DNA from: Zoogloea oryzae
GTDB taxonomy: Bacteria; Pseudomonadota; Gammaproteobacteria; Burkholderiales; Rhodocyclaceae
DNA length: 64,000 bases
Direction: 5' to 3'
NCBI RefSeq assembly: GCF_030161255.1
Contig: NZ_BSPX01000017.1
Coordinates: forward strand, 1 to 64,000
Below, in pieces: positions 30,971 through 39,753 of the stretch; positions within the stretch are counted from its first letter, which is position 1; every line of letters begins with the position of its first letter. Under the pieces are notes generated by a model. The model was not told the origin of the DNA. It saw nothing but the letters and a program-made list of their open reading frames with translations, and searched no databases. The position numbers and the translations under genes are program-made.

Positions 30971-32998
30971 TCAGCCGAGCTCGGAAGCCCGTTGCCGCAG
31001 CCAGCAGAGGACGGTCGAGAAGACCCGGTCAGGATCGATCGGCTTGGCGATGAAGTCGTCCATGCCGGCAGCCAGGCACCGCGCCCGGTCTTCGGCGAAG
31101 GCATTGGCGGTCATGGCGACGATGGGGATGTTCCGGCCCTGGAGCAGTTCGCGGATCTGCCGCGTGGCCTCCAGGCCGTCCATGTTGGGCATCTGCATGT
31201 CCATCAGGATCAGGTCGTAGCCGGCGTCCTGCGCCACGCGCCGCACCGCCTCGGCGCCGTCCTCGGCGGTGTCGACCTGCAGGCCGGCGCCGACCAGCAT
31301 CAGTTCGGCGATCTCACGGTTGATGGGCTCGTCGTCCGCGAGGAGGATCCTCCGTCCGGCAAAGGACTCCATGAGGGTGGCCTCGGCGTCGGCGTCGGCG
31401 TCGAAGTGCACCGCAGGCAGACCGGCACGCTGACCACGCCCAAGCCGCGCGGTGAACCAGAACGTGCTGCCCACCCCCGGACAGCTGGATGCGCCCGCAG
31501 CCCCGCCCATCCGCTCCGCCAGTTCGCGGGTGATCGCCAGCCCCAGGCCCGTCCCCCCGTGCTTGCGGGTCATGGTGTTGTCGGCCTGCTCGAAGGCGCG
31601 GAAGAGTCGGGACAGCACCTCCGGGTCGATGCCGATGCCGGAATCCTCGACCTCGAAACGCAGCAGGGCAGCGTCGGGGGTTTCCTCCAGCAGCTTCACC
31701 CTCAGGATCACGCTGCCGCCTTCGGTGAACTTCACCGCGTTGGCCGCGTAATTGAGCAGCGCCTGCTGCAACAGCGTGGCGTCGCCCAGCAGATCGGCGG
31801 GCAGCGGATCGCACTCGGTGGCGAGCCGCAGGCGCTTTTCGACGGCGCGGACATGAAGCATCGAGACGACGTTCTGCAGAACGCTCTCGACCCGCAGCGG
31901 CGCTTCGGACACGACGATCTTGCCGGCCTCGATCTTCGAGAGCTCGAGGACGCCATTGATGATCTTGAGGAGGTGCTCGCCCGCCCCCACCAGCTTGTCG
32001 AGCTGGGCCGCCTGCTCGGGCGTGAGCCCGCCGCGGCGGATGAGGTAGGCCATGCCGGTGATGGCGTTGAGGGGCGTGCGGATCTCATGACTCATGTTGG
32101 CCAGGAAGGCACTCTTGGCCACGCTGGCGGCCTCGGCGGCCTCCTTGGCCCGGGACAGCTCGGCGGTCCGCTCGGCGACGAGCAGCTCCAGGCTGTCCCG
32201 ATGGCGGGCCAGCTCGTCCTGGGCGGCCTTGCTTTCGGTGATGTCGCGGGTGATCGACAGCAGGCAGGGCTCGCCGTTGAACTCCATCGGCGACACCGAG
32301 AACATGCCCCAGAAGATCTCCCCGTTCTTCTTGCGGAAACGGGCCTCCAGCCTGACCCGCGCCTGCTCCCGGCGCACCTTCTCGGCAAAGGACACGCGGT
32401 CGTTGGTGTCGGCCCAGATGCCAAGCTCCAGGGAGCTGCGGCCGATGAGCTCGTCGCGGCTGTATTGCGTGATGTCCAGGAAAGCCTGGTTCACGTCGAC
32501 GTAAACGCCGCCCGCCAGGGTCGTGATGGCGATCGCATCGAGGGTCGTCTGGAAGGCCGTGCGGTAGCGCCGCTCGCTCGCTTCGATGGTCTGGATCGAG
32601 CGGACCATCTCGGTGACATCCCGAAAATACCAGATCCGGCCCAGCAGCTCGCCGTTGCCTGCCCGCCAGGGAATGGCATGCCCCCGGAGCGTGCGGCCAT
32701 CCTTGAGGGGCACATCGCCGGAATCCACCTGCTCCATGAGCGGAAGCACATGGAGCCCCCATTCCTGGAAGTGCGCGGGCGCAACAACCCGCGACAACAC
32801 CGCGTCGTAGATCGGATCGAAGGGGCTCCGGAACAGCGCGGCCAGCGGTCCGGGCGGACGGGGCACGCCCCACACCGAGAAGAAACGCTCGTTGACGGCG
32901 ACGAGGCGATTATCCCGATCTACCGCCAGCACGCCGTCCTCCGAGCCTTCGAGGATCGCGCTCAGCAGGCAGGCCTGGGATTCGTCATCATTCCGCAT
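30971..32998 (-). CDS. Soluble PAS-PAS hybrid histidine kinase between nap and nor operons
   Basis: 675 residues from ATG 32998. Order: PAS domain 1 (~10-130, EGSEDGVLAVDRDNRLVAVN), PAS domain 2 (~135-265, closing SITRDITESK), coiled coil, HisKA with SHEIRTPLNAITGM, ATPase (NYAANAVKF, DSGIGID, GGTGLGL) and a C-terminal REC with Asp in LILMDMQMP and AKPID. No transmembrane segment, so it senses a cytosolic cue such as redox state, NO or oxygen through PAS; no cofactor-binding residue can be assigned with certainty. No response regulator gene is adjacent. A terminator separates it from napC, and norC has its own promoter downstream. Confidence 0.88.
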   Translation of the reverse strand: MRNDDESQACLLSAILEGSEDGVLAVDRDNRLVAVNERFFSVWGVPRPPGPLAALFRSPFDPIYDAVLSRVVAPAHFQEWGLHVLPLMEQVDSGDVPLKDGRTLRGHAIPWRAGNGELLGRIWYFRDVTEMVRSIQTIEASERRYRTAFQTTLDAIAITTLAGGVYVDVNQAFLDITQYSRDELIGRSSLELGIWADTNDRVSFAEKVRREQARVRLEARFRKKNGEIFWGMFSVSPMEFNGEPCLLSITRDITESKAAQDELARHRDSLELLVAERTAELSRAKEAAEAASVAKSAFLANMSHEIRTPLNAITGMAYLIRRGGLTPEQAAQLDKLVGAGEHLLKIINGVLELSKIEAGKIVVSEAPLRVESVLQNVVSMLHVRAVEKRLRLATECDPLPADLLGDATLLQQALLNYAANAVKFTEGGSVILRVKLLEETPDAALLRFEVEDSGIGIDPEVLSRLFRAFEQADNTMTRKHGGTGLGLAITRELAERMGGAAGASSCPGVGSTFWFTARLGRGQRAGLPAVHFDADADAEATLMESFAGRRILLADDEPINREIAELMLVGAGLQVDTAEDGAEAVRRVAQDAGYDLILMDMQMPNMDGLEATRQIRELLQGRNIPIVAMTANAFAEDRARCLAAGMDDFIAKPIDPDRVFSTVLCWLRQRASELG

Positions 32999-33126
32999 GG
33001 GAACCAAGAGAGTCCGACTCCGGAGTTCGGGAGAGAAAATGCCAGCCGGGACATCCGGCGGCAGGGGTTACCCGAATCTTACTCCAGTCGCTTCACCCTG
33101 GCGGCAGTAGGCCTTTCTCCAGACGG

Positions 33127-33151
33127 AAAACGGGCCGCATGACGCGGCCCG
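33127..33151 (-). terminator. Terminator of the nap operon
   Basis: CGGGCCGC (33131-33138) pairs with GCGGCCCG (33144-33151); on the minus strand the stem is followed by TTTTCC. It sits 50 bases past the napC stop. Confidence 0.78.
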
Positions 33152-33201
33152 CCTCCCCCCTTGCCCGAGCCTTGCGACCCGGGGTGCTCCATGTCGGCGG
33201 A

Positions 33202-33861
33202 TCAGCCCTTCGCGGCCTTGTCGGCCTCAGGCTTGGCCTCTTCAGGCTTGGGCGTGGGCGGATGGAATTCCTCCGGCGTCGCGCCTTCCTTCGGCGCGCC
33301 AATGGCCTGTTCGACTTCCGGCAGCGTGTGGGCGATGCCCTTGTGGCAGTCGATGCAGGTCTTGCCTTCGTTCAGGCCGGTCTGGTGCATCTTGGACGAA
33401 CGGCGGCCCTGCTCGGCGTAGTCGAAGCTGTCGAAGTTGTGGCAGTTGCGGCACTCGCGGGAGTCGGTCTTCTTCATCCGCTCCCATTCATGCTTGGCCA
33501 GCTCCAGCCGCTTGGCGTTGAACTTCTCGGGCGTGTCGATCGAACCCAGAACCTTGTGCAGGACTTCGTTGGAAGCCTGGATCTTGCGGATGATCTTCGG
33601 GCCCCACTCCTTCGGCACGTGGCAGTCCGGGCAGGTGGCCCGCACGCCGGAGCGGTTGGAGGCGTGGATGGTGGAGCGGTACTCCTGATAGACGTTGTCC
33701 TTCATCTCGTGGCACGAGATGCAGAAGGCTTCCCGGTTGGTCCATTCCATGGCGGTGTTGAAGCCGCCCCAGAACACGATGCCGGCGATGAACAGCATCG
33801 CCGCAAACCCCCAGCCGAGGGATCGGATGCGCCCGATCAGGCCCTTGTTGTTGGTATCCAT
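33202..33861 (-). CDS. napC: NapC, tetrahaem membrane quinol dehydrogenase
   Basis: 219 residues: one N-terminal anchor helix (GWGFAAMLFIAGIVFWGGF) and four CxxCH haem sites, CISCH, CPDCH, CRNCH and CIDCH. It belongs to the NapC/NirT family and carries electrons from the quinol pool to NapB/NapA. The C-terminal ~35 residues are Pro/Glu/Lys-rich and probably disordered. Last gene of napFDAGHBC. Confidence 0.96.
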   Translation of the reverse strand: MDTNNKGLIGRIRSLGWGFAAMLFIAGIVFWGGFNTAMEWTNREAFCISCHEMKDNVYQEYRSTIHASNRSGVRATCPDCHVPKEWGPKIIRKIQASNEVLHKVLGSIDTPEKFNAKRLELAKHEWERMKKTDSRECRNCHNFDSFDYAEQGRRSSKMHQTGLNEGKTCIDCHKGIAHTLPEVEQAIGAPKEGATPEEFHPPTPKPEEAKPEADKAAKG

Positions 33862-33886
33862 TTGTCCGAACTCCCTTGTCTATCCG

Positions 33887-34366
33887 TCAACGCATCCCGG
33901 TGCCGGGCTTGAAGGTGTTGCCCACCAGCGGCTTGGCGTCGCTCTGGGGCACGTGGCACTGGTTGCAGAAGTAGCGGCGCGGCGACACGCTGGACAGCTC
34001 CTGGCCTTCGCGATCCTTGAAGTGGGTCACCGAGATCTTGGTGGCGCCGGTTTCCTTGGCACGGGCCCAGGCGTGACAGTCGAGGCACTTGTTGAAATTC
34101 TTGGTGACCGTGTAGCCCTTGATGGTGTGGGGGATCAGCGGCGGCTGCTGGACGAAATCCCGGGGCAACGGGGCGGAATCGCGGCCGTAACGGGTGCCGT
34201 CGCCTTCTGGGTCGCTGGCGTTGATTTCGGCACCGCGCAGGGTCATGAGCTTGATGGCCGGCTCGCCAGCGGCAACAGCAGCGACAGGAGCAAGGAAAGT
34301 CTGGGCAAGGCACACGGCCAGGGCGGCTGCCCGCAGGCGGGCGGAATGGAAGGTCGGCTTGTTCAT
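33887..34366 (-). CDS. napB: NapB, dihaem cytochrome c of periplasmic nitrate reductase
   Basis: 159 residues from ATG 34366, which overlaps the napH stop and has AGGAG 6 bases upstream. Signal peptide ending VAAVAA, then two haem motifs CLDCH and CNQCH with the axial His residues (HTIKGY, THFKDR). It passes electrons from NapC to NapA in the periplasm. Confidence 0.96.
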   Translation of the reverse strand: MNKPTFHSARLRAAALAVCLAQTFLAPVAAVAAGEPAIKLMTLRGAEINASDPEGDGTRYGRDSAPLPRDFVQQPPLIPHTIKGYTVTKNFNKCLDCHAWARAKETGATKISVTHFKDREGQELSSVSPRRYFCNQCHVPQSDAKPLVGNTFKPGTGMR

Positions 34367-35241
34367 CACTCGCTCCTTTGATCGAACCTATGGGTCATTT
34401 TGAAAACTTGTTTGTCGCACACATCGATGCAGCGGCCGCAGGTGGTGCAGTCTGAGGCCAGGATCAGGGGGCTCTCCTGCCCGACCTGCTTGAGGGCCGG
34501 GCGGATCACCTGGGGTTCGGGGCACACCGCGAAGCAGTCCATGCAGTCGTCGCAGGCGGCGCGCTTGCTGGCGGAGACGCGCACCAGCGCCTTCCTGCCG
34601 AGCAGGCCGTAGAAAGCGCCCATCGGGCACAGGTGACCACACCAGCCGCGGCTGGCCACCAGCAGGTCGTACAGAAAGATGCCGGCGATCACGAACAGCC
34701 CGCCGCCCATGCCGAAGATCAGGCCCCGGTGCAGCAGCGACACCGGATTGACCCATTCCCAGGCCAGGCTGCCGGTGACGGCGGCGGCCACGAGCAGACC
34801 GCCCAGCAGCCAGTAGCGGGTCGCAGCGTCGGGCACCCGGCCGGTCTTGATGCCGAGACGGCGACGGCTCCAGGCGGCGGCGTCAGTGACCACATTGACC
34901 GGGCACACCCAGCTGCAGAAGATCCGCCCGCCCACCAGCAGGTAGAAGCCGAGCACGATGGCCGCGCCGATCAACGCCGACGAATACGGCAGATGGCCGG
35001 TGACGAGGGTCTGCAGCACCAGCAGCGGATCGGTGAGGGGCAGCACGCCAAGGGTGAGGGACGAGGACAGGTTGCCCTTGACGATCCACACCCCGAACCA
35101 CGGCCCGGCCAGGAAGGCCAACAGGATCAGCAGCTGGCTGGTGCGGCGGAGGATCAGCCAGCGCTGACGCTGCCACAGGCTGCGGGCCGGGGCGCAGGCG
35201 GCGTCGGCCGGCCTGGCGGAAGAAATCGTGGTGGTCGCCAT
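34366..35241 (-). CDS. napH: NapH, membrane ferredoxin-type protein of the Nap quinol branch
   Basis: 291 residues with four helices. Cytoplasmic CxxxCP motifs FCSWVCPVN and WCGHLCPMG are typical of NapH/NosR/RdxA proteins, and two C-terminal [4Fe-4S] ferredoxin sites follow (CDDCMDCFAVCPE and CTTCGRCIDVC). With NapG it forms a quinol-oxidising branch parallel to NapC. It starts 3 bases after napG. Confidence 0.95.
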   Translation of the reverse strand: MATTTISSARPADAACAPARSLWQRQRWLILRRTSQLLILLAFLAGPWFGVWIVKGNLSSSLTLGVLPLTDPLLVLQTLVTGHLPYSSALIGAAIVLGFYLLVGGRIFCSWVCPVNVVTDAAAWSRRRLGIKTGRVPDAATRYWLLGGLLVAAAVTGSLAWEWVNPVSLLHRGLIFGMGGGLFVIAGIFLYDLLVASRGWCGHLCPMGAFYGLLGRKALVRVSASKRAACDDCMDCFAVCPEPQVIRPALKQVGQESPLILASDCTTCGRCIDVCDKQVFKMTHRFDQRSE

Positions 35242-35244
35242 GAT

Positions 35245-36153
35245 CTACGGCTTCCAGTGGGAGTTGATGCCGCCGGCGGCCTTCGCAGGCGGCGGTGGCG
35301 CGGCCGGCGCGGCAGGTGCCGGCGCCGGGCCAGTCGGGGCGACCACGGTTTCGGTGGCGGCGCGTCCGGCAGTGGGGCCCTCGAAGCCGCGCACGGGCAG
35401 CTCGACCTGATCGCCGATCAGCGATCCGCCGTGGCGGGCCTTTTCTTCCCACCCCTTGCGGTAGTGGGCCGGCAGCGCGCCCTGGGCCAGCTGGCGCGGG
35501 AAGACCTTGATCGCCGCGACCGGCAGCACGCAGGATTTCTCGCACTTGCCGCAGCCGGTGCAGGCGTCGGAATGGACCGTCGGCAGCAGCATCGCGTGGC
35601 GGTCGGAGCGCGGGTTGTGCTGGGTTTCGAGGGTGATCGCCTTGTCGATGACCGGGCACACCCGGTAGCACACGTCGCAGCGCAGACCCAGGAAGTTGAG
35701 GCAGCTCTCGTGGTCCACGAGGGCGGCGAGGCCCATCTGGGCCTTGTTGATGTCGGTGAGGCTGCGGTCGAGGGCGCCGGTGGGGCAGGCCTTCACGCAG
35801 GGGATGTCCTCGCACATCTCGCAGGGCACCTGGCGGGCGGTGAAGTAGGGCGTGCCGGCGACGACCGGATCGCCGAGATCGGCGAGGTGGAGGGTGTCGT
35901 AGGGGCAGTCGCGCACGCACAGGCCGCAGCGCACGCAGGCCGCAAGGAAGTCGGATTCAGGCAAGGCGCCGGGCGGACGCAGGGCCTGGGCCGGCAAGGC
36001 CGACGCGCTCTTGGCATACAGCCCCGCCCCGAGCGCCAGCAGACAGCCGCCGCCAGCCGCGGCAGCCACGCTGTTGATGAACTTGCGCCGGGCCGCCGAC
36101 GCCGGTGAGGCGGCATCGGAGGGCTTGCGGGCGGGTTTCTTGCCGGTATCCAT
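35245..36153 (-). CDS. napG: NapG, exported ferredoxin-type iron-sulfur protein
   Basis: 302 residues. The N-terminus has a twin-arginine-like RRKFINS followed by a hydrophobic stretch, so Tat export of the folded Fe-S protein is expected. Four ferredoxin-type Cys clusters follow: CVRCGLCVRDCP, CEMCEDIPCVKACP, CDVCYRVCP and CTGCGKCEKSC. The C-terminal ~55 residues are Pro/Ala-rich and longer than in E. coli NapG. Lies 74 bases after napA, the only sizeable gap inside the operon. Confidence 0.95.
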   Translation of the reverse strand: MDTGKKPARKPSDAASPASAARRKFINSVAAAAGGGCLLALGAGLYAKSASALPAQALRPPGALPESDFLAACVRCGLCVRDCPYDTLHLADLGDPVVAGTPYFTARQVPCEMCEDIPCVKACPTGALDRSLTDINKAQMGLAALVDHESCLNFLGLRCDVCYRVCPVIDKAITLETQHNPRSDRHAMLLPTVHSDACTGCGKCEKSCVLPVAAIKVFPRQLAQGALPAHYRKGWEEKARHGGSLIGDQVELPVRGFEGPTAGRAATETVVAPTGPAPAPAAPAAPPPPAKAAGGINSHWKP

Positions 36154-36227
36154 GATTGTTCTGCTTTGATCCGGGTGGTGGCGACAGGCCAGGCGTCAGC
36201 CCAGCCTGCAGCCAGCCACCTGGAAGA

Positions 36228-38786
36228 TCAGGCGCGCACTACCTTGACGGCGCACTTCTTGTAGTCGGTTTCCTTCGAGATCGGGCAGGTGGCGTCGAGC
36301 GTGAGCTTGTTCACCAGCTTGGATTCGTCGAAGAAGGGCACGAAGATCAGGCCGACCGGGGGCTTGTTGCGGCCCTTGGTCTCGATGCGGGCCATCATCT
36401 CGCCACGCCGGGACTGGACCTTGACCTGCATGCCACGCTGGAGGCCGCGCTTCTTGGCGTCATCCGGGTGCATGAAGACCTGCGCCTCGGGCACCGCCTT
36501 GTGCAGCTCGGGCACGCGACGGGTCATGGTGCCGGTGTGCCAGTGCTCCAGCACGCGGCCGGTGCACAGCCACAGGTCGAACTCGGCATCGGGCTTCTCG
36601 GGCGGGTCCTGGTAGGGCAGCGCGAAGATGACCGCCTTGCCGTCCTTGTGGCCATAGAACTTCACGCCCTCACCGGCCTTGACGTACGGGTCGTAACCCT
36701 CGCGGAAGCGCCACAGGGTTTCCTTGCCATCGACCACCGGCCAGCGCAGGCCGCGGGCCTTGTGATAGACGTCGAAGAAGGCCAGATCGTGGCCGTGGCC
36801 GCGGCCGAAGAGCGCGTATTCCTCGAACAGGCCCTTCTGCACGTAGTAGCCGAAGGCTTCGGATTCGTCGTTGGTGTAGTTCTTGATGGCGTGCTCGTTG
36901 GCCTTGGCGAGATCGGCCTTCGGGAACTTGTTCACCACCTTGTTGGCGTACAGCACGTCGTAGAGGGTCTTGCCCTTCAGCTCCGGCTTCTTGGCGATGA
37001 GCTCGGCCGGCCACACTTCCTCGACCTTGAAGCGCTTGGAGAACTCCATGTACTGCCACAGATCGGACCTGGCCTCGCCCGGCGCCTTGACCTGCTGGCG
37101 CCAGAACTGGGTGCGCCGCTCGGCGTTGCCGAAGGCGCCTTCCTTCTCGGTCCACATCGCCGACGGGAGGATCAGGTCGGCGGCGAGGGCCGAGACGGTG
37201 GGGTATACATCCGACACCACCACGAAGGCCGCCGGGTTGCGCCAGCCCGGGTAGATCTCCTGGTTGACGTTGGGGCCGGCCTGCATGTTGTTGGTGGTGC
37301 TCGTCCAGTAGCACTTGAGCTTGCCGTCCTTCAGGGCGCGGCTCTGGGCCACGGCGTGGTAGCCGATCTTCTCGTTGATGGTGCCTTCGGGCAGCTGCCA
37401 GATCTCTTCGGTGTGGTGGCGGTGATCCGGGTTGGTCACTACCATGTCGGCCGGCAGACGGTGGGCGAAGGTGCCCACTTCACGGGCGGTGCCGCAGGCC
37501 GACGGCTGGCCGGTGAGGGAGAACGGGCCGGAACCCGGGGTGGAGATCTTGCCCACCAGCAGGTGGACGTTGTAGATCATGTTGTTCACCCAGGTGCCGC
37601 GGGTGTGCTGGTTGAAGCCCATCGTCCAGAAGCTGACGACCTTCTTCTTCGGGTCGGCGTACAGCTCGGCCAGCTTCTGCAGGCGATCCTTGGGCACGCC
37701 GGTGAGCTTGGCGGTGTAGTCGAGGGTGTAGGTCGAGACGAACTTCTTGAAGTCTTCAAACGTGGCCGGCTTGGCGTCGTTCGGGTTGTTCTTGGGCTTG
37801 CCGTCGGCGCCGGGGTAGCCGTTGAACTTGGCGTCCTTCTCCAGCGCGTGGGCCGGGCGCAGGCCAAAGCCGATGTCGGTCTCGCCCATCTTGAAGTTGA
37901 CGTTCTTCTTGACGAACTCCTGGTTGACCTTGCCCGCCTGGATGATGTGATTGCAGATGTAGTTGAGGATCGCCAGGTCGGTCTGGGGCACGAAGATCAT
38001 GCCGTTGTCGGCCAGCTCGAAGCTGCGATGCTCGAAGGTGGACAGCACGTGCACCTGCACGTCGGTCTTGGTGAGGCGGCGGTCGGTGATGCGCGTCCAC
38101 AGGATCGGATGCATCTCGGCCATGTTGCTGCCCCACAGCACGAAGGCGTCGGCCTGCTCGATGTCGTCGTAGCAGCCCATCGGCTCGTCGATGCCGAAGG
38201 TGCGCATGAAGCCGGCCACGGCCGAGGCCATGCAGTGGCGCGCGTTGGGGTCGAGGTTGTTGGAGCGGAAGCCGGCCTTCATCAGCTTGGCGGCGGCATA
38301 GCCTTCCCAGATCGTCCATTGGCCAGAGCCGAACATGGCGATCGAGCCCGGGCCTTCGGCCTTCAGCGCGGTCTTCCACTTCTCGGCCATGATGTCGAAG
38401 GCCTGGTTCCAGGTGATCGGGGTGAACTCGCCGTCCTTGCTGTACTTGCCGTCCTTCATGCGCAGCAGCGGGCGGGTGAGGCGGTCCTCGCCGTACATGA
38501 TCTTGGACAGGAAGTAGCCCTTGATGCAGTTCAGGCCGCGATTGACCTGGGAATCCGGATCGCCCTGAGTGGCCACCACACGGCCGTTCTGCACGCCCAC
38601 CAGCACCGAGCAGCCGGTACCGCAGAAGCGGCAGGCCGCCTTGTCCCAGCGCACGGCGGTGGCGTTCTCGGCGGGCGCCGGGGCGTCCTCCTTCTTCGCT
38701 GCGAGGGCGGGCAGCGAAATGCCGGCCGTGGCGGCGGCCGTGGCGATCGCCTGGGTCTTGATGAAGTCGCGTCGGTTGATGGTCAT
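36228..38786 (-). CDS. napA: NapA, catalytic molybdopterin subunit of periplasmic nitrate reductase
   Basis: 852 residues. Tat signal with NRRDFIK at 4-10. The [4Fe-4S] site is Cys52, Cys55, Cys59 and Cys87. The molybdenum ligand is Cys185 in NARHCMASAV. The bis-MGD binding fold continues to a C-terminal domain ending CAVKVVRA. It reduces nitrate to nitrite in the periplasm, supporting aerobic-anaerobic transition or redox balance as well as denitrification. The ATG overlaps the napD stop (ATGA) and follows GAGGAGG. An in-frame extension upstream is not used. Confidence 0.98.
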   Translation of the reverse strand: MTINRRDFIKTQAIATAAATAGISLPALAAKKEDAPAPAENATAVRWDKAACRFCGTGCSVLVGVQNGRVVATQGDPDSQVNRGLNCIKGYFLSKIMYGEDRLTRPLLRMKDGKYSKDGEFTPITWNQAFDIMAEKWKTALKAEGPGSIAMFGSGQWTIWEGYAAAKLMKAGFRSNNLDPNARHCMASAVAGFMRTFGIDEPMGCYDDIEQADAFVLWGSNMAEMHPILWTRITDRRLTKTDVQVHVLSTFEHRSFELADNGMIFVPQTDLAILNYICNHIIQAGKVNQEFVKKNVNFKMGETDIGFGLRPAHALEKDAKFNGYPGADGKPKNNPNDAKPATFEDFKKFVSTYTLDYTAKLTGVPKDRLQKLAELYADPKKKVVSFWTMGFNQHTRGTWVNNMIYNVHLLVGKISTPGSGPFSLTGQPSACGTAREVGTFAHRLPADMVVTNPDHRHHTEEIWQLPEGTINEKIGYHAVAQSRALKDGKLKCYWTSTTNNMQAGPNVNQEIYPGWRNPAAFVVVSDVYPTVSALAADLILPSAMWTEKEGAFGNAERRTQFWRQQVKAPGEARSDLWQYMEFSKRFKVEEVWPAELIAKKPELKGKTLYDVLYANKVVNKFPKADLAKANEHAIKNYTNDESEAFGYYVQKGLFEEYALFGRGHGHDLAFFDVYHKARGLRWPVVDGKETLWRFREGYDPYVKAGEGVKFYGHKDGKAVIFALPYQDPPEKPDAEFDLWLCTGRVLEHWHTGTMTRRVPELHKAVPEAQVFMHPDDAKKRGLQRGMQVKVQSRRGEMMARIETKGRNKPPVGLIFVPFFDESKLVNKLTLDATCPISKETDYKKCAVKVVRA

Positions 38787-39082
38787 GATTGAGCCTCCTC
38801 GCAGGGGGATTTCAGGGCTTCCGGTTGATTCGAAACAGGGCTGTCGCCGTCCTCGACGCCGCAGTGCTCGTAGGCCAGGGTGGCGGCGAGCACCTGCGGC
38901 ACGCGGTGCAGGGCGATGAGGGTGTCGGACATGGCGGCGCCTTCGGCGTCTTCGACGGTGACGACGAGCTTGCCGTCGTCCGACATGCCGTGGCATTCGA
39001 CGCCGGGAAAGGCGGTCAGGGCCGCTTCGGCCTCCGCCCGGGTCTCCGGCTTGATGCGCAGGACGAGACTGACGATGTTCAT
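38783..39082 (-). CDS. napD: NapD, chaperone of the NapA Tat signal peptide
   Basis: 99 residues. Starts MNIVSLVLRIKPE and has the ferredoxin-like beta-alpha-beta pattern with FPGVECHGMSDDGKLVVTVE, matching NapD. It binds the NapA Tat signal to prevent premature export. Stop and start overlap napA and napF by 4 bases on each side, so translation is coupled. Confidence 0.93.
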   Translation of the reverse strand: MNIVSLVLRIKPETRAEAEAALTAFPGVECHGMSDDGKLVVTVEDAEGAAMSDTLIALHRVPQVLAATLAYEHCGVEDGDSPVSNQPEALKSPCEEAQS

Positions 39083-39579
39083 GATTGCTCCAGGGCGGAA
39101 GGAAGGGCCTTGCGGGTCACCGCCACCACCGGGCAGGGCGCAATGCAGGCGCCGCAGCCAGTGCATGCGGCGAGATCGACATCGGGCAGCGGAACGCCGC
39201 CGATACGGGGACGGAAACGGATCGCGCCGGCATCGCAGGCTTCGCCGCAGATGCGGCACTCGACGTTCTGGGCTGCCAGGCAGCCTTCGCCGATGACGAC
39301 CCCGAACGACCAGGGCGGCTGCGTGGTGTCGCGGCCAATGGCGCCGCTGGCACAGGCCTTGGCGCAGTCGCCACAGAAAGTGCAGGCCGCGGCCGAGAAG
39401 TCGGCTTCCGGATACCCCCCGTCACCCCGCTGCAGGAGCCCGGTGGGGCAGGCCTTCACGCAGTCGTCGCAGCGGGTGCAACGATCGAGGAAGGCGGCCT
39501 CCACGACACTCCACGGCGGACGAAACGGCGCCGGGCCGGGCACACGTGCACCCAGAAAGCGGCGGCGGGAAACATCCAT
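39079..39579 (-). CDS. napF: NapF, cytoplasmic ferredoxin-type protein
   Basis: 166 residues from ATG 39579, starting MDVSRRRFLGARVP. Clusters CTRCDDCVKACP, CTFCGDCAKAC, a partial CRICGEAC and CTGCGACIAPCP match NapF. It interacts with NapA in the cytoplasm, probably in iron-sulfur or electron handling before export. First gene of a napFDAGHBC operon, the gene order known from enteric bacteria. Confidence 0.92.
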   Translation of the reverse strand: MDVSRRRFLGARVPGPAPFRPPWSVVEAAFLDRCTRCDDCVKACPTGLLQRGDGGYPEADFSAAACTFCGDCAKACASGAIGRDTTQPPWSFGVVIGEGCLAAQNVECRICGEACDAGAIRFRPRIGGVPLPDVDLAACTGCGACIAPCPVVAVTRKALPSALEQS

Positions 39580-39610
39580 GTTGGGCTCGTGGTCATTGTC
39601 GAGGGGATCG

Positions 39611-39659
39611 ATCCTATGCCTCCGCCCGACCGAAATCCTTGATCTATGCGAAGGATTTC
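39611..39659 (-). promoter_or_regulatory. nap promoter with 28-bp dyad operator and FNR-like core
   Basis: GAAATCCTT (39632-39640) and AAGGATTTC (39651-39659) are perfect inverted repeats with a 10-base spacer. At the same centre (39645.5) lies TTGAT-CTAT-GCGAA, a weak FNR-like site with three mismatches in the second half. On the minus strand a -10-like TAGGAT (39616-39611) gives a start near 39604, again 41.5 bp from the centre, with a ~25-nt leader to napF. Confidence 0.62.
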
Positions 39660-39753
39660 CCAAGGTGTCGCCCACCACGCGCACCCCGACCAGACCGCCA
39701 GGAACATCACAATCTGTTAAAATAATCCATTGACATTGCCAGAAGGCATCACA

